From Salicibibacter cibi (GTDB lineage: Bacteria > Bacillota > Bacilli > Bacillales > Marinococcaceae): DNA of 64,000 nucleotides. Both the position numbers and the translations under genes were made by a program. Below, piece after piece: positions 43,487-53,074 of this stretch. Within the stretch, counting starts at the first letter, position 1; each line of letters opens with the position of its first letter. The notes under the pieces are model-generated. The model did no database searches, had not been told where the DNA came from, and saw only the letters and a program-made list of their open reading frames with translations. Location: assembly GCF_016495865.1 (NCBI RefSeq), contig NZ_CP054706.1, forward strand, positions 1,426,001 to 1,490,000. The letters run 5' to 3'.

Positions 43487-45107
43487 GTTGATCTCCCTCC
43501 TGATTCATGAGCTCGGTTAAATGATGAAATTTGAGCCGTGCCTCGCCTTCTGTGCCGGAATCCAGAGCATCCTCTACGTATCTTTCCAATTCCTGTCCGG
43601 AATAGCGTTCCAAAATGTCGTCCAAACGCCCGATGACGCCTTCGAACATATTGATTTTTTCATAAAGGAGGTTGAGGATGCGTGCTTCTACTGTATTTTC
43701 AATTGCGTAATTCGTAATGTGTACATCATGTTCTTGGCCGAGGCGGTGAATCCTTCCAATGCGTTGTTCCACGCGCATCGGATTCCAGGGAAGGTCATAA
43801 TTAATCATATGGTGGCAAAATTGTAAGTTTAACCCTTCGCCGCCGGCTTCAGTGGCAATCATGACCGGGACGTGATCACGAAAGAGCATGCGCATCCAGT
43901 CTTTTTTGCTGCGTTTAAATCCGCCTCTAAACGGGACCGATTTTATTTTATGTTGGGCAAGAAACCACTGCAGGTAGAGTTGGGTTGCCCGGTATTCCGT
44001 GAAAATAATCGTTTTTTCCGAAGAAGCCCGGAGTTGTTTCAACATTTGCTCCGCTTTTGCATTTGTTTGGATTTCATGCATGGCGTGAACAACGGGAGTA
44101 GCTTGTGCTTCGTTTAACATCCCGTTTTTCATCATGTTTGAAATTGTCACCCCCAAGGCTTCTTTGCTGGAACATGCTTCCCTTTGTAACGTCGTTAATG
44201 AAAAACCGTGGAGGTCTTGCACTGTTTGTTTTAAATCGCACACGGCATCATACATGGCGCGTTCTTCTTTCGACATTTCCACGTTTACATTTTCAACATG
44301 CCGATGAGTCCAGGACACGTTCGTATTGTCGCGGCGGTTGCGGACCATCACGTTTTGCACGAGTTTCTGAATGTCTTCGGTTGCTTCTGTATCGTTTTTG
44401 TACTTGGCTTTAAAGCTTTTTTCATCGCCAAGATGTCCGGGTTTCAAAATCGAAACGAGGTGAAACAGTTCTTCGATCCGGTTTTGCACAGGGGTGGCGG
44501 TACATAGTAAACAAAAGCGTTTTTTCAGCGCTTTGATGAATGCATAGTTTTTCGTGTTGGCATTTTTTAACTTATGTGCTTCATCAATAATGATCATGTC
44601 ATAAGGTTGCTCGAGTACGATTTCCCGATGGGGGGAATGTTTGGCGGTGTCCATCGAAGCGACGACGACATCGCACCGATCCCATACATACGTTTTCTTT
44701 TGGGAGACGGCAGGAATGTAAAATTTTTCATTAAGCTCTTGCGTCCATTGATTCACCAGGGACGCCGGGGATAGAATAAGCGCCTTTTTGACGAGGCCTC
44801 GTATCATGTATTCCTTTAAAACAAGACCGGCCTCTATCGTCTTCCCAAGCCCTACTTCGTCAGCGAGGATGGCTTTCCCGTTCATATCTTCAACGACACG
44901 CCTTGCTGTCTCAAATTGATGATCATACAAGGAAAGTTCCGGCAAATGCGTGGGAGCGACGAGTCCGTCGAAGGATGGGACCGCTTTGTGCGTTTGTGCT
45001 TCATAAGCAAGTTGATACATTTCCCATGAAGACCATGGGCCTTCATGATGCAATGCTTGTTTAAATTGGTCCTCCCAGTCGGCGGAGAAATGGATATCTA
45101 TGTACAT
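43464..45107 (-). CDS. yqhH: SNF2-family helicase YqhH
   Basis: A 547-residue SF2 ATPase of the SNF2/RapA class that translocates on DNA or protein-DNA complexes. Motifs: I ADEVGLGKTIEA (~78-89), Ia LILSPASLVNQW, II IIIDEAHKL (~171), III CTATPVQN, V ATEAGGEGLNLQFC and VI VEQRIGRIHRLGQ. No extra domains. ATG 45107 follows AAGGGG. Paired with yqhG; what the pair remodels is unknown. Confidence 0.92.
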   Translation of the reverse strand: MYIDIHFSADWEDQFKQALHHEGPWSSWEMYQLAYEAQTHKAVPSFDGLVAPTHLPELSLYDHQFETARRVVEDMNGKAILADEVGLGKTIEAGLVLKEYMIRGLVKKALILSPASLVNQWTQELNEKFYIPAVSQKKTYVWDRCDVVVASMDTAKHSPHREIVLEQPYDMIIIDEAHKLKNANTKNYAFIKALKKRFCLLCTATPVQNRIEELFHLVSILKPGHLGDEKSFKAKYKNDTEATEDIQKLVQNVMVRNRRDNTNVSWTHRHVENVNVEMSKEERAMYDAVCDLKQTVQDLHGFSLTTLQREACSSKEALGVTISNMMKNGMLNEAQATPVVHAMHEIQTNAKAEQMLKQLRASSEKTIIFTEYRATQLYLQWFLAQHKIKSVPFRGGFKRSKKDWMRMLFRDHVPVMIATEAGGEGLNLQFCHHMINYDLPWNPMRVEQRIGRIHRLGQEHDVHITNYAIENTVEARILNLLYEKINMFEGVIGRLDDILERYSGQELERYVEDALDSGTEGEARLKFHHLTELMNQEGDQHGTGRSS

Positions 45108-45153
45108 AATTACCCCTTTTTCCCTTTATTTTTATTTTAAAGTATAAAAAAGA

Positions 45154-45182
45154 TTGGCAATGGATAAATGACGTGCTACACT
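45154..45182 (+). promoter_or_regulatory. Promoter of the gcv operon
   Basis: TTGGCA (45154-45159), 17-base spacer, TACACT (45177-45182), about 75 bases before the glycine riboswitch. Confidence 0.6.
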
Positions 45183-45255
45183 AAATGCAACAGGCTTTCC
45201 TAACTATGTTAGTGTGTGAATGTGGAGCGTTTTTATACATTGGAATAAGCGAATG

Positions 45256-45474
45256 ATGACAGAGGGAGAGACCGTTCTTCCCAGAACGGCGCCGAAGGAG
45301 CAAACCGGAATGGTGAATCTCTCAGGCACATGTACTTCTGTTTGACGCGACTCTGGAGAGCGCCCTCGCGGCCACCAACGAGGACAATTTTTGCCAAATG
45401 CGGCGAAAAAGAAACTTTCTGGTAGACCGACAGAGCTTTTCAACGATAAACGTTGGAGAGTTCTGTCTTTTTTT
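45256..45474 (+). promoter_or_regulatory. Tandem glycine riboswitch with terminator
   Basis: Aptamer 1: GGGAGAGACCGTTC, GGCGCCGAAGGAGCAA, GAATCTCTCAGGC. Aptamer 2: GACTCTGGAGAGC, GCCACC, ACGAGGACAA, GGCGAAAAAGAAACTTTCTGGTAG, closing with GACAGAG. The end of aptamer 2 is also the left arm of a 16-pair terminator, ACAGAGCTTTTCAACG (45430-45445) with CGTTGGAGAGTTCTGT (45451-45466) and seven T bases. Glycine binding should therefore prevent termination and switch on gcvT-gcvPA-gcvPB, the known ON behaviour of this class. Confidence 0.95.
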
Positions 45475-45534
45475 ATCTGCATGGTGCAACGAAGGCTTTC
45501 GTCATAAAAGCTTTGTGAAGACCAAGTTTTCTAA
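45475..45534 (+). repeat. Dispersed terminator repeat, copy 5
   Basis: ATCTGCATGGTGCAACGAAGGCTTTCGTCATAAAAGC (in parts), a degraded core CTTTGTGAAGACCAAG, then TTTTCTAA. It lies between the riboswitch terminator and gcvT; the decayed core may explain how gcvT is still read. Confidence 0.7.
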
Positions 45535-45558
45535 TAAATATAAAAAGGGGAGATTGAC

Positions 45559-46656
45559 TTGACAGAAAAGCGGCGCACCATTCTTTATGATAGGCATGTG
45601 GCGTTGGGGGCGAAGATGGTTCCGTTCGGAGGCTTTGAAATGCCTGTCCAATACGATTCCATCAAAGCGGAACACCGTGCGGTGCGGGAGGCGGTTGGCC
45701 TTTTTGATGTTTCCCATATGGGGGAGGCATTGATTGCAGGGGAATCTGCATTTAACACCGTACAAACAATCTTGACGAACGATGCTTCCAAATTGGAAGT
45801 GGGCAAAGCTCAGTATTCATTGATGTGCAATGAAAATGGCGGAATAGTGGACGATTTTCTCGTCTATCAAATGGGACCCGAAAAATACATGGTCATCCCC
45901 AATGCCGCCAATCGCGAGACAGATATCGCTTGGCTCAAGCAACACGCGCAAGCGGGTACGACGGTGACGGATGTTTCCGATGATTACGCGTTGCTTGCGC
46001 TGCAAGGCCCGAAAGCGGTTGAGGTATTGCAATCATTAACAGATGAAGACGTGGGGGCGATCGGTACGTTTCGCTTTCAGACGGACGTAGCTGTTGACGG
46101 CCGAAGTGCAATCGTGTCCCGTAGCGGTTACACCGGGGAAGACGGGTATGAAATCTACTGCGGGACGAAAGATGCCGGCGCTATTTGGGACGCGTTGCTT
46201 ACCGCCGGTGAAAGCGTTGGCATTAAACCTTGCGGGTTAGGTGCCAGGGATACGCTTCGTTTTGAGGCTCGCTTGCCGTTGTACGGCCAAGAACTTACGG
46301 AGACGATCAGCCCTTTGGAAGCAAAGCTCGGCTTTGCGGTGAAAGTAAACAAAGACGCTGATTTTATAGGGAAGAAAGCGCTGGCAGCAGAAAAAGAACA
46401 TGGACCGGCTCGTAAGATTGTTGGCATTGAGATGATAGACAAAGGGATTCCGCGCACGAATTATCCCATTTTTGATGACAACGATAATGAAATCGGACAT
46501 GTTACTTCCGGGACGCAGTCACCGACGCTCGGAAAAAATCTCGGTCTTGCGATCGTGAAAACGGAGTATGCTTCCAACGATACCGAAATTATCGTAGATG
46601 TCCGAAAACGCAAACGAAGAGCCAAAGTGGTACTGACGCCGTTTTATTCCCGATGA
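45559..46656 (+). CDS. gcvT: Aminomethyltransferase (glycine cleavage T protein)
   Basis: Transfers the methylene group from the H-protein-bound aminomethyl unit to tetrahydrofolate, releasing ammonia. The 365 residues include GGFEMPVQYDSIKAEHRAVREAVGLFDVSHMGE (in parts), the folate-site Asp in NGGIVDDFLVY, SRSGYTGEDGYEIY and GLGARDTLRFEARLPLYGQEL. TTG 45559 follows AGGGGAGA. First gene of the riboswitch-controlled operon; the H protein gene is not in the window. Confidence 0.95.
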   Translation: MTEKRRTILYDRHVALGAKMVPFGGFEMPVQYDSIKAEHRAVREAVGLFDVSHMGEALIAGESAFNTVQTILTNDASKLEVGKAQYSLMCNENGGIVDDFLVYQMGPEKYMVIPNAANRETDIAWLKQHAQAGTTVTDVSDDYALLALQGPKAVEVLQSLTDEDVGAIGTFRFQTDVAVDGRSAIVSRSGYTGEDGYEIYCGTKDAGAIWDALLTAGESVGIKPCGLGARDTLRFEARLPLYGQELTETISPLEAKLGFAVKVNKDADFIGKKALAAEKEHGPARKIVGIEMIDKGIPRTNYPIFDDNDNEIGHVTSGTQSPTLGKNLGLAIVKTEYASNDTEIIVDVRKRKRRAKVVLTPFYSR

Positions 46657-46703
46657 TAAGTGTTGGGATGCAGATGGATAAAAGATAACTGGAGGGATTC
46701 AAG

Positions 46704-48065
46704 ATGGAAAAAACCCATCGCTATCTACCGATGACAAAAAATGATCGCCGGGAAATGTTGGAGACGGTGGGAGCGAGTGACGTTCCCGAATTATTTTCCG
46801 ATATACCGGACAACGTCCGTTCCCGGTCGGAATTGAACATACGACAGGCTTTGTCGGAGCGAGCACTTGTCGAGCATTTCCAATCGTTGGCTTCTAAAAA
46901 TGAAGCGGTGAAAGATTACCCTTCCTTTCTCGGTGCCGGCGTATATGACCATCATATCCCGTCGACGGTGGACGCGGTCATTTCACGATCCGAATTTTAC
47001 ACGGCATATACGCCGTATCAACCTGAAATTTCGCAAGGAGAATTGCAAGCGATTTTTGAGTTTCAAAGCATGATTGCAACCCTCACCGGCATGGAAATTG
47101 CGAATTCATCGATGTACGATGGCCACACCGCCCTTGCCGAAGGAGCATTGATGGCCGCCACCCAGAAGAGAATGAAAAAGCAGACGATATTGATCTCCGA
47201 AACCGTGCATCCGGAAGCAAGAGACGTGGTGCAAACGTTTGTGAACGGTCCGAGGCTTACCTTGAATACGATCCCAAGCAATGCAGGAAAAACAGATGTC
47301 CAATCGTTAAAAGATATGCTTCATGATGATGTTGCCGGTGTTGTTGTGCAGTATCCGAACTTTTACGGAACGATCGAAGATTTGAAAGCACTTCGTGAAG
47401 CGGCAGATGCCGTGGATGCGTTGCTGATCGTAAAAAGCAACCCGCTTGCGCTCGGTGTCCTCGCTCCACCCGGTGAATTTGGAGCGGATATCGTCGTAGG
47501 CGACACCCAACCGTTTGGCATTATGGGGCAGTACGGCGGTCCGCACTGCGGTTATTTTGCCACGAAAAAAGCTTTTATGAGAAAGGTGCCGGGCCGACTT
47601 GTCGGTGAATCGGTCGATGAAGAAGGGCAACGCGGATATGTGTTAACGCTCCAAGCACGCGAGCAGCATATTCGACGGGACAAAGCCACCTCTAATATAT
47701 GTTCCAACCAAGCATTAAACGCACTCGCTTCGTCGGTAGCCTTGGCTGCATTCGGGAAACATGGCATTAAAGACATGGCTGTGCAAAATATGCAAAAGGC
47801 CCATTACGCAAAAACGTCTTTGCAGGCCGCCGGCTTTAGCCTCGTGTATGACGGTCCGCATTTTAACGAATTTGTCATCGACGTTGGTTCTTCGGTAAAA
47901 GACGTAAATCAAGCGTTATTTTCCAAGGGAATGATCGGCGGATTGGACTTGGGTCGCTTTAATGGGGAACAAGATCATCACATGCTCGTTTGCGTGACGG
48001 AACTGCGCACGAAAGCGGAAATCGATCAGTTTGTGGAAGCGTTAAAAGAAACGGCAACCCAATAA
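46704..48065 (+). CDS. gcvPA: Glycine dehydrogenase (decarboxylating) subunit 1
   Basis: N-terminal half of the split P protein that decarboxylates glycine. The 453 residues carry YLPMTKNDRREML at the start, FLGAGVYDHHIPSTVD, the QGELQAIFEFQSMIATLTGMEIANSSMYDG stretch (in parts) and QPFGIMGQYGGPHCGYFATK. The PLP lysine is on subunit 2. GGAGGG precedes the ATG. Twelve bases separate it from gcvPB. Confidence 0.95.
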   Translation: MEKTHRYLPMTKNDRREMLETVGASDVPELFSDIPDNVRSRSELNIRQALSERALVEHFQSLASKNEAVKDYPSFLGAGVYDHHIPSTVDAVISRSEFYTAYTPYQPEISQGELQAIFEFQSMIATLTGMEIANSSMYDGHTALAEGALMAATQKRMKKQTILISETVHPEARDVVQTFVNGPRLTLNTIPSNAGKTDVQSLKDMLHDDVAGVVVQYPNFYGTIEDLKALREAADAVDALLIVKSNPLALGVLAPPGEFGADIVVGDTQPFGIMGQYGGPHCGYFATKKAFMRKVPGRLVGESVDEEGQRGYVLTLQAREQHIRRDKATSNICSNQALNALASSVALAAFGKHGIKDMAVQNMQKAHYAKTSLQAAGFSLVYDGPHFNEFVIDVGSSVKDVNQALFSKGMIGGLDLGRFNGEQDHHMLVCVTELRTKAEIDQFVEALKETATQ

Positions 48066-48089
48066 GACGGAAAGGAAGTGACATCCCTT

Positions 48090-49550
48090 ATGAAAAGGAA
48101 AGGACAAGCGCTCATCTTTGAATTAAGCAGAGAAGGCCGCAGCGGAGCATCGTTGCCTGAAAATGACGTTCCGGAGGTCGATGTGGAAGCGTTATTACCG
48201 GATGATTATGTGCGAAAAACGGAACCTGAACTTCCGGAAGTGTCGGAGCTACAGCTGATGCGCCATTACACGGCACTGTCAAAACGAAATTTCGGTGTGG
48301 ATTCCGGCTTTTATCCACTCGGTTCCTGCACGATGAAATATAATCCGAAAATCAATGAAGTGATCGCCCGGATGCCGGGCCTTGCCCACCTTCATCCTTA
48401 TCAGCCGGAATCGCACGTGCAAGGGGCACTGCAATTAATGCACGAGTTGCAGGAGTCGCTCGCTGCGATCACCGGCATGAAAGAAGTTACGTTACAATCG
48501 GCAGCCGGTGCCCACGGGGAATGGACCGGGCTCATGATGATTCGCTCCTTCCATGAAGCGAACGGAGATTTTAACCGTACGAAAGTGATCGTCCCGGACT
48601 CTGCGCACGGTACGAATCCGGCTTCGGCAAGTGTGGCTGGCTTTGACCCGGTGACGGTTAAGACGGATGAACGAGGACTCGTTGATATGGACCATTTGCG
48701 GGAAGTGACCGGTGAGGATACAGCAGCATTAATGCTTACGAATCCGAATACGCTCGGACTCTTTGAAGAAGACATTGCGGAAATGGCTGAAATCGTTCAC
48801 GGCGCGGGCGGCAAGTTATATTACGACGGTGCCAATTCCAACGCGATTTTAGGAAAAGCAACGGCAGGAGACATGGGCTTTGACGTCGTTCACATGAATT
48901 TGCATAAAACGTTTACCGGCCCGCATGGCGGTGGCGGCCCGGGAAGCGGCCCCGTCGGCGTGAAAACGGAACTTGTTCCATATTTGCCCCGGCCATTGCT
49001 TGTGAAAGAAGACGGGCAGTATAAATGGGATTATGACCGTCCGAAGTCTATTGGGCGCATTAAACCGTTCTATGGCAATTACGGCATTAATGTCCGTGCC
49101 TATGCGTATATCCGTTCCATGGGGCCGGACGGCCTGCGCCAAGTATCTGAAGACGCCGTTTTAAATGCCAACTATTTAAGAAAACGGCTGGAACCTTATT
49201 ACGATATTCCTTACCCGCAATATTGCAAGCATGAGTTTGTTTTATCGGCAAAACGGCAAAAGAAACTGGGTGTGCGCGCGCTTGATATCGCCAAGCGTTT
49301 GCTCGATTACGGGATGCATCCACCAACGATCTATTTTCCGCTCAATGTGGAAGAGTGTATGATGATCGAACCTACCGAAACGGAAGCGAAAGAAACGCTC
49401 GATGAGTTTGCGGACGCAATGATCGCGATTGCCAAAGAAGCAGAGGAAGATCCGGATCTTGTACTGGAGGCGCCGCATGAAACGGTTATTTCTCGGCTTG
49501 ACGAAACACAGGCCGCGAGAAAGCCGGTATTGACATATTTGGATCAATAG
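48090..49550 (+). CDS. gcvPB: Glycine dehydrogenase (decarboxylating) subunit 2
   Basis: C-terminal half of the split P protein and PLP-binding subunit. About 486 residues: [47 protein letters not shown] and the Schiff-base Lys in [21 protein letters not shown] (in parts, ~277). An in-frame GTG at 48078 sits inside the ribosome site (GGAAAGGAAG), so ATG 48090 is used. Last gene of the gcv operon, followed by a terminator. Confidence 0.94.
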   Translation: MKRKGQALIFELSREGRSGASLPENDVPEVDVEALLPDDYVRKTEPELPEVSELQLMRHYTALSKRNFGVDSGFYPLGSCTMKYNPKINEVIARMPGLAHLHPYQPESHVQGALQLMHELQESLAAITGMKEVTLQSAAGAHGEWTGLMMIRSFHEANGDFNRTKVIVPDSAHGTNPASASVAGFDPVTVKTDERGLVDMDHLREVTGEDTAALMLTNPNTLGLFEEDIAEMAEIVHGAGGKLYYDGANSNAILGKATAGDMGFDVVHMNLHKTFTGPHGGGGPGSGPVGVKTELVPYLPRPLLVKEDGQYKWDYDRPKSIGRIKPFYGNYGINVRAYAYIRSMGPDGLRQVSEDAVLNANYLRKRLEPYYDIPYPQYCKHEFVLSAKRQKKLGVRALDIAKRLLDYGMHPPTIYFPLNVEECMMIEPTETEAKETLDEFADAMIAIAKEAEEDPDLVLEAPHETVISRLDETQAARKPVLTYLDQ

Positions 49551-49554
49551 TTAG

Positions 49555-49587
49555 AAACGGCTCATCATCCTATGGTGGGCCGTTTTT
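49555..49587 (+). terminator. Terminator of the gcv operon
   Basis: Fourteen-pair stem (two G-U), AAACGGCTCATCAT (49555-49568) and ATGGTGGGCCGTTT (49572-49585), extended by T bases. Confidence 0.85.
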
Positions 49588-49800
49588 TAAAGGAAACATT
49601 TTTAATGGGCGAAGGCTATTGGGAATAAATGTAATCCTGTTTATAAAAAAGATGTGCCGCTTTTATACCATTGGATGTAGTTTGGGTAGTTCGTCTTAAG
49701 GGTATTTTTATAGTAAAAAGCGGTATAATTCTTTTTGTGATCGTGTGATCTATCAGTGCTTAGTTTTAATTACATAAAGGAAGGGAAGACGCTGTGTTTT
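49588..49800. other. AT-rich intergenic region with an inverted repeat
   Basis: CCGCTTTT (49657-49664) and AAAAGCGG (49716-49723) are inverted and the second is followed at once by TATAAT (49724-49729), a possible -10 for the next gene. A fragment GGGCGAAGGCT (49609-49619) recalls the dispersed repeat. Confidence 0.4.
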
Positions 49801-50340
49801 ATGTCCATCACTTATAAATTCCCATTTGCATTAAAGCCAACAACTCCATCACATGTTTATTTAGGGCCTAACTTGGCTGCAGAAATGACGAGGTATTTTG
49901 GTAGTAGTCCTAGTAACCAAGTTCAAATGAGGCAGAAACAAAAATATGTAAATTTTATGATTAAGGATTATCTGAATAGCAGAGAATATATGATTAACCA
50001 AGACTACGGTGGCTTTTTTAAAAAACAGGGATGGGGAGTTTATGACGAAAAGGATAGGAAAGTTGCTCATCTGAAAGTGGAATACTCTATGTTACGTCTT
50101 AGGCTTGTTGTCCAATGGGGAAATACTCAAATAAGGATTAAGTTTAAACTTTTTCCTAATGAAGCAGAAATTGAACAGAAAATAGACGGAGAATATATAA
50201 ACGTTGGTTCAACAATTGTTTCACATGTCTTTGGCAGGCAAATTGAAGTAGATCGAGATGCAGCGGATAAAACCGAATTGGAATTTGGACAATTTATGGC
50301 TATCATTCATACAGGGTGGTGTTGTTCTGGGAAATTATAA
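49801..50340 (+). CDS. Unrecognised protein, possibly tubby-like fold; AT-rich insert
   Basis: A 179-residue soluble protein (MSITYKFPFALKPTTPSHVYLG ... HTGWCCSGKL). The central part, KKQGWGVYDEKDRKVAHLKVEYSML, and the end (VGSTIVSHVFGRQIEVDRDAAD, FMAIIHTGW) recall tubby-C-terminal/LURP-one-like proteins of Bacilli, but the match is from memory and weak. Codon use is visibly more A/T-rich than its neighbours, and the gene with the tandem repeats after it interrupts the conserved gcv-yqhL order, so lateral origin is likely. Start could be further upstream (49756). Confidence 0.55.
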   Translation: MSITYKFPFALKPTTPSHVYLGPNLAAEMTRYFGSSPSNQVQMRQKQKYVNFMIKDYLNSREYMINQDYGGFFKKQGWGVYDEKDRKVAHLKVEYSMLRLRLVVQWGNTQIRIKFKLFPNEAEIEQKIDGEYINVGSTIVSHVFGRQIEVDRDAADKTELEFGQFMAIIHTGWCCSGKL

Positions 50341-50778
50341 AGTAAAGCTCATCAGGGGTTATAGAAGGGGAAATTTCGCGATTGTCCACCCTTTTTTGGA
50401 GGATCCATTACCGCTAGGTGCCTGCGCCGGCGGTTTATCTACATGTATAATTGCGGGTTAGGACCCGAACAGCAGTTAAAACCGGGATGAAGGGTCACTA
50501 ACCGAGTAATTAGCACCCGAACAGAGGCAAAGACATGCTCGAAGGGTCACTAATCAGGCAATTAACACCCGAATAGCCGAGGGGATCGGTTAAAGGGTCA
50601 CTAACCGTATTATTGGTGTCCGGTCAGTGGTGAAAATCAATGACACGAAGCAACGCTGATCGTAACTAAACATAATGTAAACCTCTCCATTGGTGGAATG
50701 ATGCGCGTTTAGATCCATCTCTTTTCAAAATGCAGGCTTTTTTAATAAACAATAAATACATTATGTTAACATGATGTA
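50341..50778. other. Gene-free region around the tandem array
   Basis: Apart from the repeat array at 50457-50640 nothing coding is supported; frames crossing it lack ribosome sites and change with the repeats. Confidence 0.5.
50457..50640. repeat. Tandem array of about 51-base units
   Basis: Units beginning GGGTCACTAACC or GGGTCACTAATC start at 50492, 50544 and 50595 (periods 52 and 51), each continuing with AATTAGCACCCGAACAG-like sequence; a partial unit precedes them (GGACCCGAACAG at 50461-50472). The last unit is diverged. Confidence 0.85.
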
Positions 50779-50819
50779 TTTGGAAACCCTTAGCAAGTAA
50801 AACAACAAGGGTTTCCAAA
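50779..50819 (-). terminator. Terminator-like hairpin after yqhL
   Basis: Perfect 13-pair stem TTTGGAAACCCTT (50779-50791) and AAGGGTTTCCAAA (50807-50819), directly after the yqhL stop on the minus strand; the T tract is short. Confidence 0.65.
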
Positions 50820-50821
50820 CT

Positions 50822-51223
50822 CTATTTCTTCTTTTTCTTTATTTTGCCTGTCCATTTTTTAAATCCGTTTTTCAAATAGTGAAGGTTATCGTTGCCGGTT
50901 TTTTTCTTTAGAATGCGTGCGGCTTGGCGGCTTTTCGCGCCTGAATTGTCATAAAGATAGACTTGTTGGTCTTTGCGCACTTCCTGCAGGCGCTGTTTGA
51001 GTTGTGACATGGGGATGTTCCGTGCGCCCCATATGTGGCCGCCATCATAGTCCTTCGGTTCACGCACATCGATCAATTGCGCTTTTCTGTACCCTTGGAT
51101 AAATTCATCTTGGGTAAGTGGTGTGAGGTATGAAGGCGTTCGTAAACGGCGTATAAGCATTGTAGCGGCGAAAACAATGAGCCCGCCCCAAAGAATGAAT
51201 GATAAGATCTCCAAAAAATCCAT
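50822..51223 (-). CDS. yqhL: Membrane-anchored rhodanese-like protein YqhL
   Basis: A 133-residue protein: one N-terminal membrane helix (~5-25), then a rhodanese fold (LTQDEFIQGYRKAQLIDVREPKDYDGGHIWGARNIP in parts). The active-site loop reads LYDNSGAKSRQAA, with Asp where catalytic rhodaneses have Cys, so sulfurtransfer is unlikely and a binding role is more probable. The C terminus is a Lys run (KIKKKKK). Position before lipM matches yqhL. Confidence 0.85.
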   Translation of the reverse strand: MDFLEILSFILWGGLIVFAATMLIRRLRTPSYLTPLTQDEFIQGYRKAQLIDVREPKDYDGGHIWGARNIPMSQLKQRLQEVRKDQQVYLYDNSGAKSRQAARILKKKTGNDNLHYLKNGFKKWTGKIKKKKK

Positions 51224-51360
51224 CTAAATTGCTCCTCCTTTTCGTTCCCCTTCATATTATAAGAAACTTACTGCCGAGACGCAAAACAATATCCTTATTA
51301 TTTTTTATGTACGGCTGAATTTGATAAACTAATAAGAGAACAGAAGGGCGTGAATACAAT

Positions 51361-52197
51361 ATGGAAAAAGAAAAATGGTTGTTCATCGACTCCGGAGCTT
51401 GTTCTCCTTCGTATAATATGGCTTTGGATGAAATGCTTTTACATTGGCATAGCGAGGGGCTTATTCCGCCGGTGATTCGATTTTATGAATGGAATCCGGC
51501 CACGCTTTCCATCGGCTATTTTCAAAAGATACATAAAGAAATCGACCTGGAAGCGGTGGAGCGGCATGGACTGGGGTTGGTGAGGCGTCCCACGGGCGGT
51601 CGAGGCGTTTTGCATGATAAGGAATTAACGTACAGCGTGATCGTGTCCGAAGATCACCCGTACATGCCCGCGACTGTTACCGAGGCCTATCGCGTAATTT
51701 CGACAGGGCTTTTGGAAGGGTTTAAAGCCTTGGGATTGGATGCTTCCTTTTCGGTCCCCTCATCCGAAAGCGCGCGGGAGGAACTGAAACAACCGAGGTC
51801 TGCCGTGTGTTTTGATGCGCCTTCCTGGTATGAGATGGTTGTCGAAGGGCGTAAAATTTCAGGCAGTGCCCAAACGCGCCAGAAGGGCGTGATTATGCAG
51901 CATGGCGTCCTCTTGATCGACTTGGATACAGAACAGCTTTTTGATGTCTTTTTGTATCCGAGTGAACGCGTGCGCAGACGAATGCAAAAAGCGTTTGCGG
52001 AGAAAGCCGTGCCCATCAATGACTTAACGAATGAAAAATTGGACGTTGACGATATACGATCGGCTTTTACGAAAGGCTTTGAACGCGGTTTGGAGATTAA
52101 CTTATCCCGTTACACCTTAACGCCCGCACAGGAAAAAGATGTGCGGGCGCTGGCTAAATCACGTTATGAAAATGAGGAATGGACGTACCGTCGATAG
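51361..52197 (+). CDS. lipM: Octanoyltransferase LipM
   Basis: Transfers octanoyl groups from acyl carrier protein to the GcvH protein in lipoate synthesis. The 278 residues have the LplA/LipB fold with [12 protein letters not shown] (~75-86), catalytic Cys150 in [12 protein letters not shown], and Lys165 in GRKISGSAQ. The glycine cleavage operon lies nearby, and its H protein is the acceptor in this pathway in B. subtilis. GAAGGG precedes the ATG. Confidence 0.93.
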   Translation: MEKEKWLFIDSGACSPSYNMALDEMLLHWHSEGLIPPVIRFYEWNPATLSIGYFQKIHKEIDLEAVERHGLGLVRRPTGGRGVLHDKELTYSVIVSEDHPYMPATVTEAYRVISTGLLEGFKALGLDASFSVPSSESAREELKQPRSAVCFDAPSWYEMVVEGRKISGSAQTRQKGVIMQHGVLLIDLDTEQLFDVFLYPSERVRRRMQKAFAEKAVPINDLTNEKLDVDDIRSAFTKGFERGLEINLSRYTLTPAQEKDVRALAKSRYENEEWTYRR

Positions 52198-52216
52198 GGA
52201 CTTTTCAGTGTGCCCA

Positions 52217-53074
52217 TCACTCCCCGCTTCGAGTTCTTTCGATATCTGCTTGCAGCGCTTTTTGCAATTGCGCCGTAATTGGACCAATGTTCAGCATCCC
52301 GTGTCGGGTTCCTCGCCATTCTATGATTGGCGTAATTTCATTAATGGTGCTTGTGATGAAGGCTTCATCGGCTTCGAGTAATTCCGCGGTTGTAAACGGG
52401 GTAAATGAAACGGGCAGCCCTTGTTCTTCCGCTAAATCGGCGACGATTTGACGGGTGATGCCATTTAAGATCAGGTTGTCGGCAGGATGCGTTTGCAAAC
52501 GTCCATCTTTGACGATAAATAAGTTGGACGAAGAACCTTCCGTGATCGTGTCCCCCCGGTGTTGAATCGCTTCCGAGCAGTCATGGTCGGCTGCTTGCCG
52601 TTTCGCCAACACATTGCCGAGCAGGTTTACGGTTTTGATATCACAACGCAACCAACGGATGTCTTCGGTTAAATAAACCGCTATCCCTTGTTCTTGTTGG
52701 TTTACAGGGGTTTCCATCTCTTTTGTGAAAGCAAAAATAAACGGATCAATATGCCGCTCATACAAGTGATCACGGGCAGCAGCCCCACGTGACAATTGAA
52801 TGTAGACATAGCCGTCATGGGTAAGGTCATTCGTATCGATTAATTCAGTCACTCTTTTTTTTAACGTTTGCTTCTCTTTAATGGAGTAAGGGATGTCCAA
52901 TTCATCCGCACTTCTTTGCAGTCGTTGCAAATGCATCTCCAACTTATAAGGGTGCCCACTGTAAACGCGAATCACTTCATAAACGCCATCGCCAAAATAC
53001 ATGCTACGGTCATCGAATGAAAAGAGAGCGTTCTCGCGATCAATCATTTTGTCATTAAAAAGGACTTTTTCCAT
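52217..53074 (-). CDS. dat: D-amino-acid (D-alanine) aminotransferase
   Basis: Fold-type IV PLP enzyme interconverting D-Ala and D-Glu, supplying D-amino acids for the cell wall. About 285 residues: VLFNDKMIDRENALFSFDDRSMYFGDGVYEVIRVY (in parts), the PLP Lys within DIKTVNLLGNVLAKRQA (~145), EGSSSNLFIV and ILNGITRQIV. ATG 53074 (or 53083) lies after AAAGGG. The R-x-H dipole of D-alanine aminotransferases is present as RGAAARDH. In B. subtilis dat is at another locus. Confidence 0.88.
   Translation of the reverse strand: MEKVLFNDKMIDRENALFSFDDRSMYFGDGVYEVIRVYSGHPYKLEMHLQRLQRSADELDIPYSIKEKQTLKKRVTELIDTNDLTHDGYVYIQLSRGAAARDHLYERHIDPFIFAFTKEMETPVNQQEQGIAVYLTEDIRWLRCDIKTVNLLGNVLAKRQAADHDCSEAIQHRGDTITEGSSSNLFIVKDGRLQTHPADNLILNGITRQIVADLAEEQGLPVSFTPFTTAELLEADEAFITSTINEITPIIEWRGTRHGMLNIGPITAQLQKALQADIERTRSGE

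Noticed and set aside
45204..45482. Antisense open frame across the glycine riboswitch
   Set aside because: The sequence is explained by the tandem aptamer and terminator.
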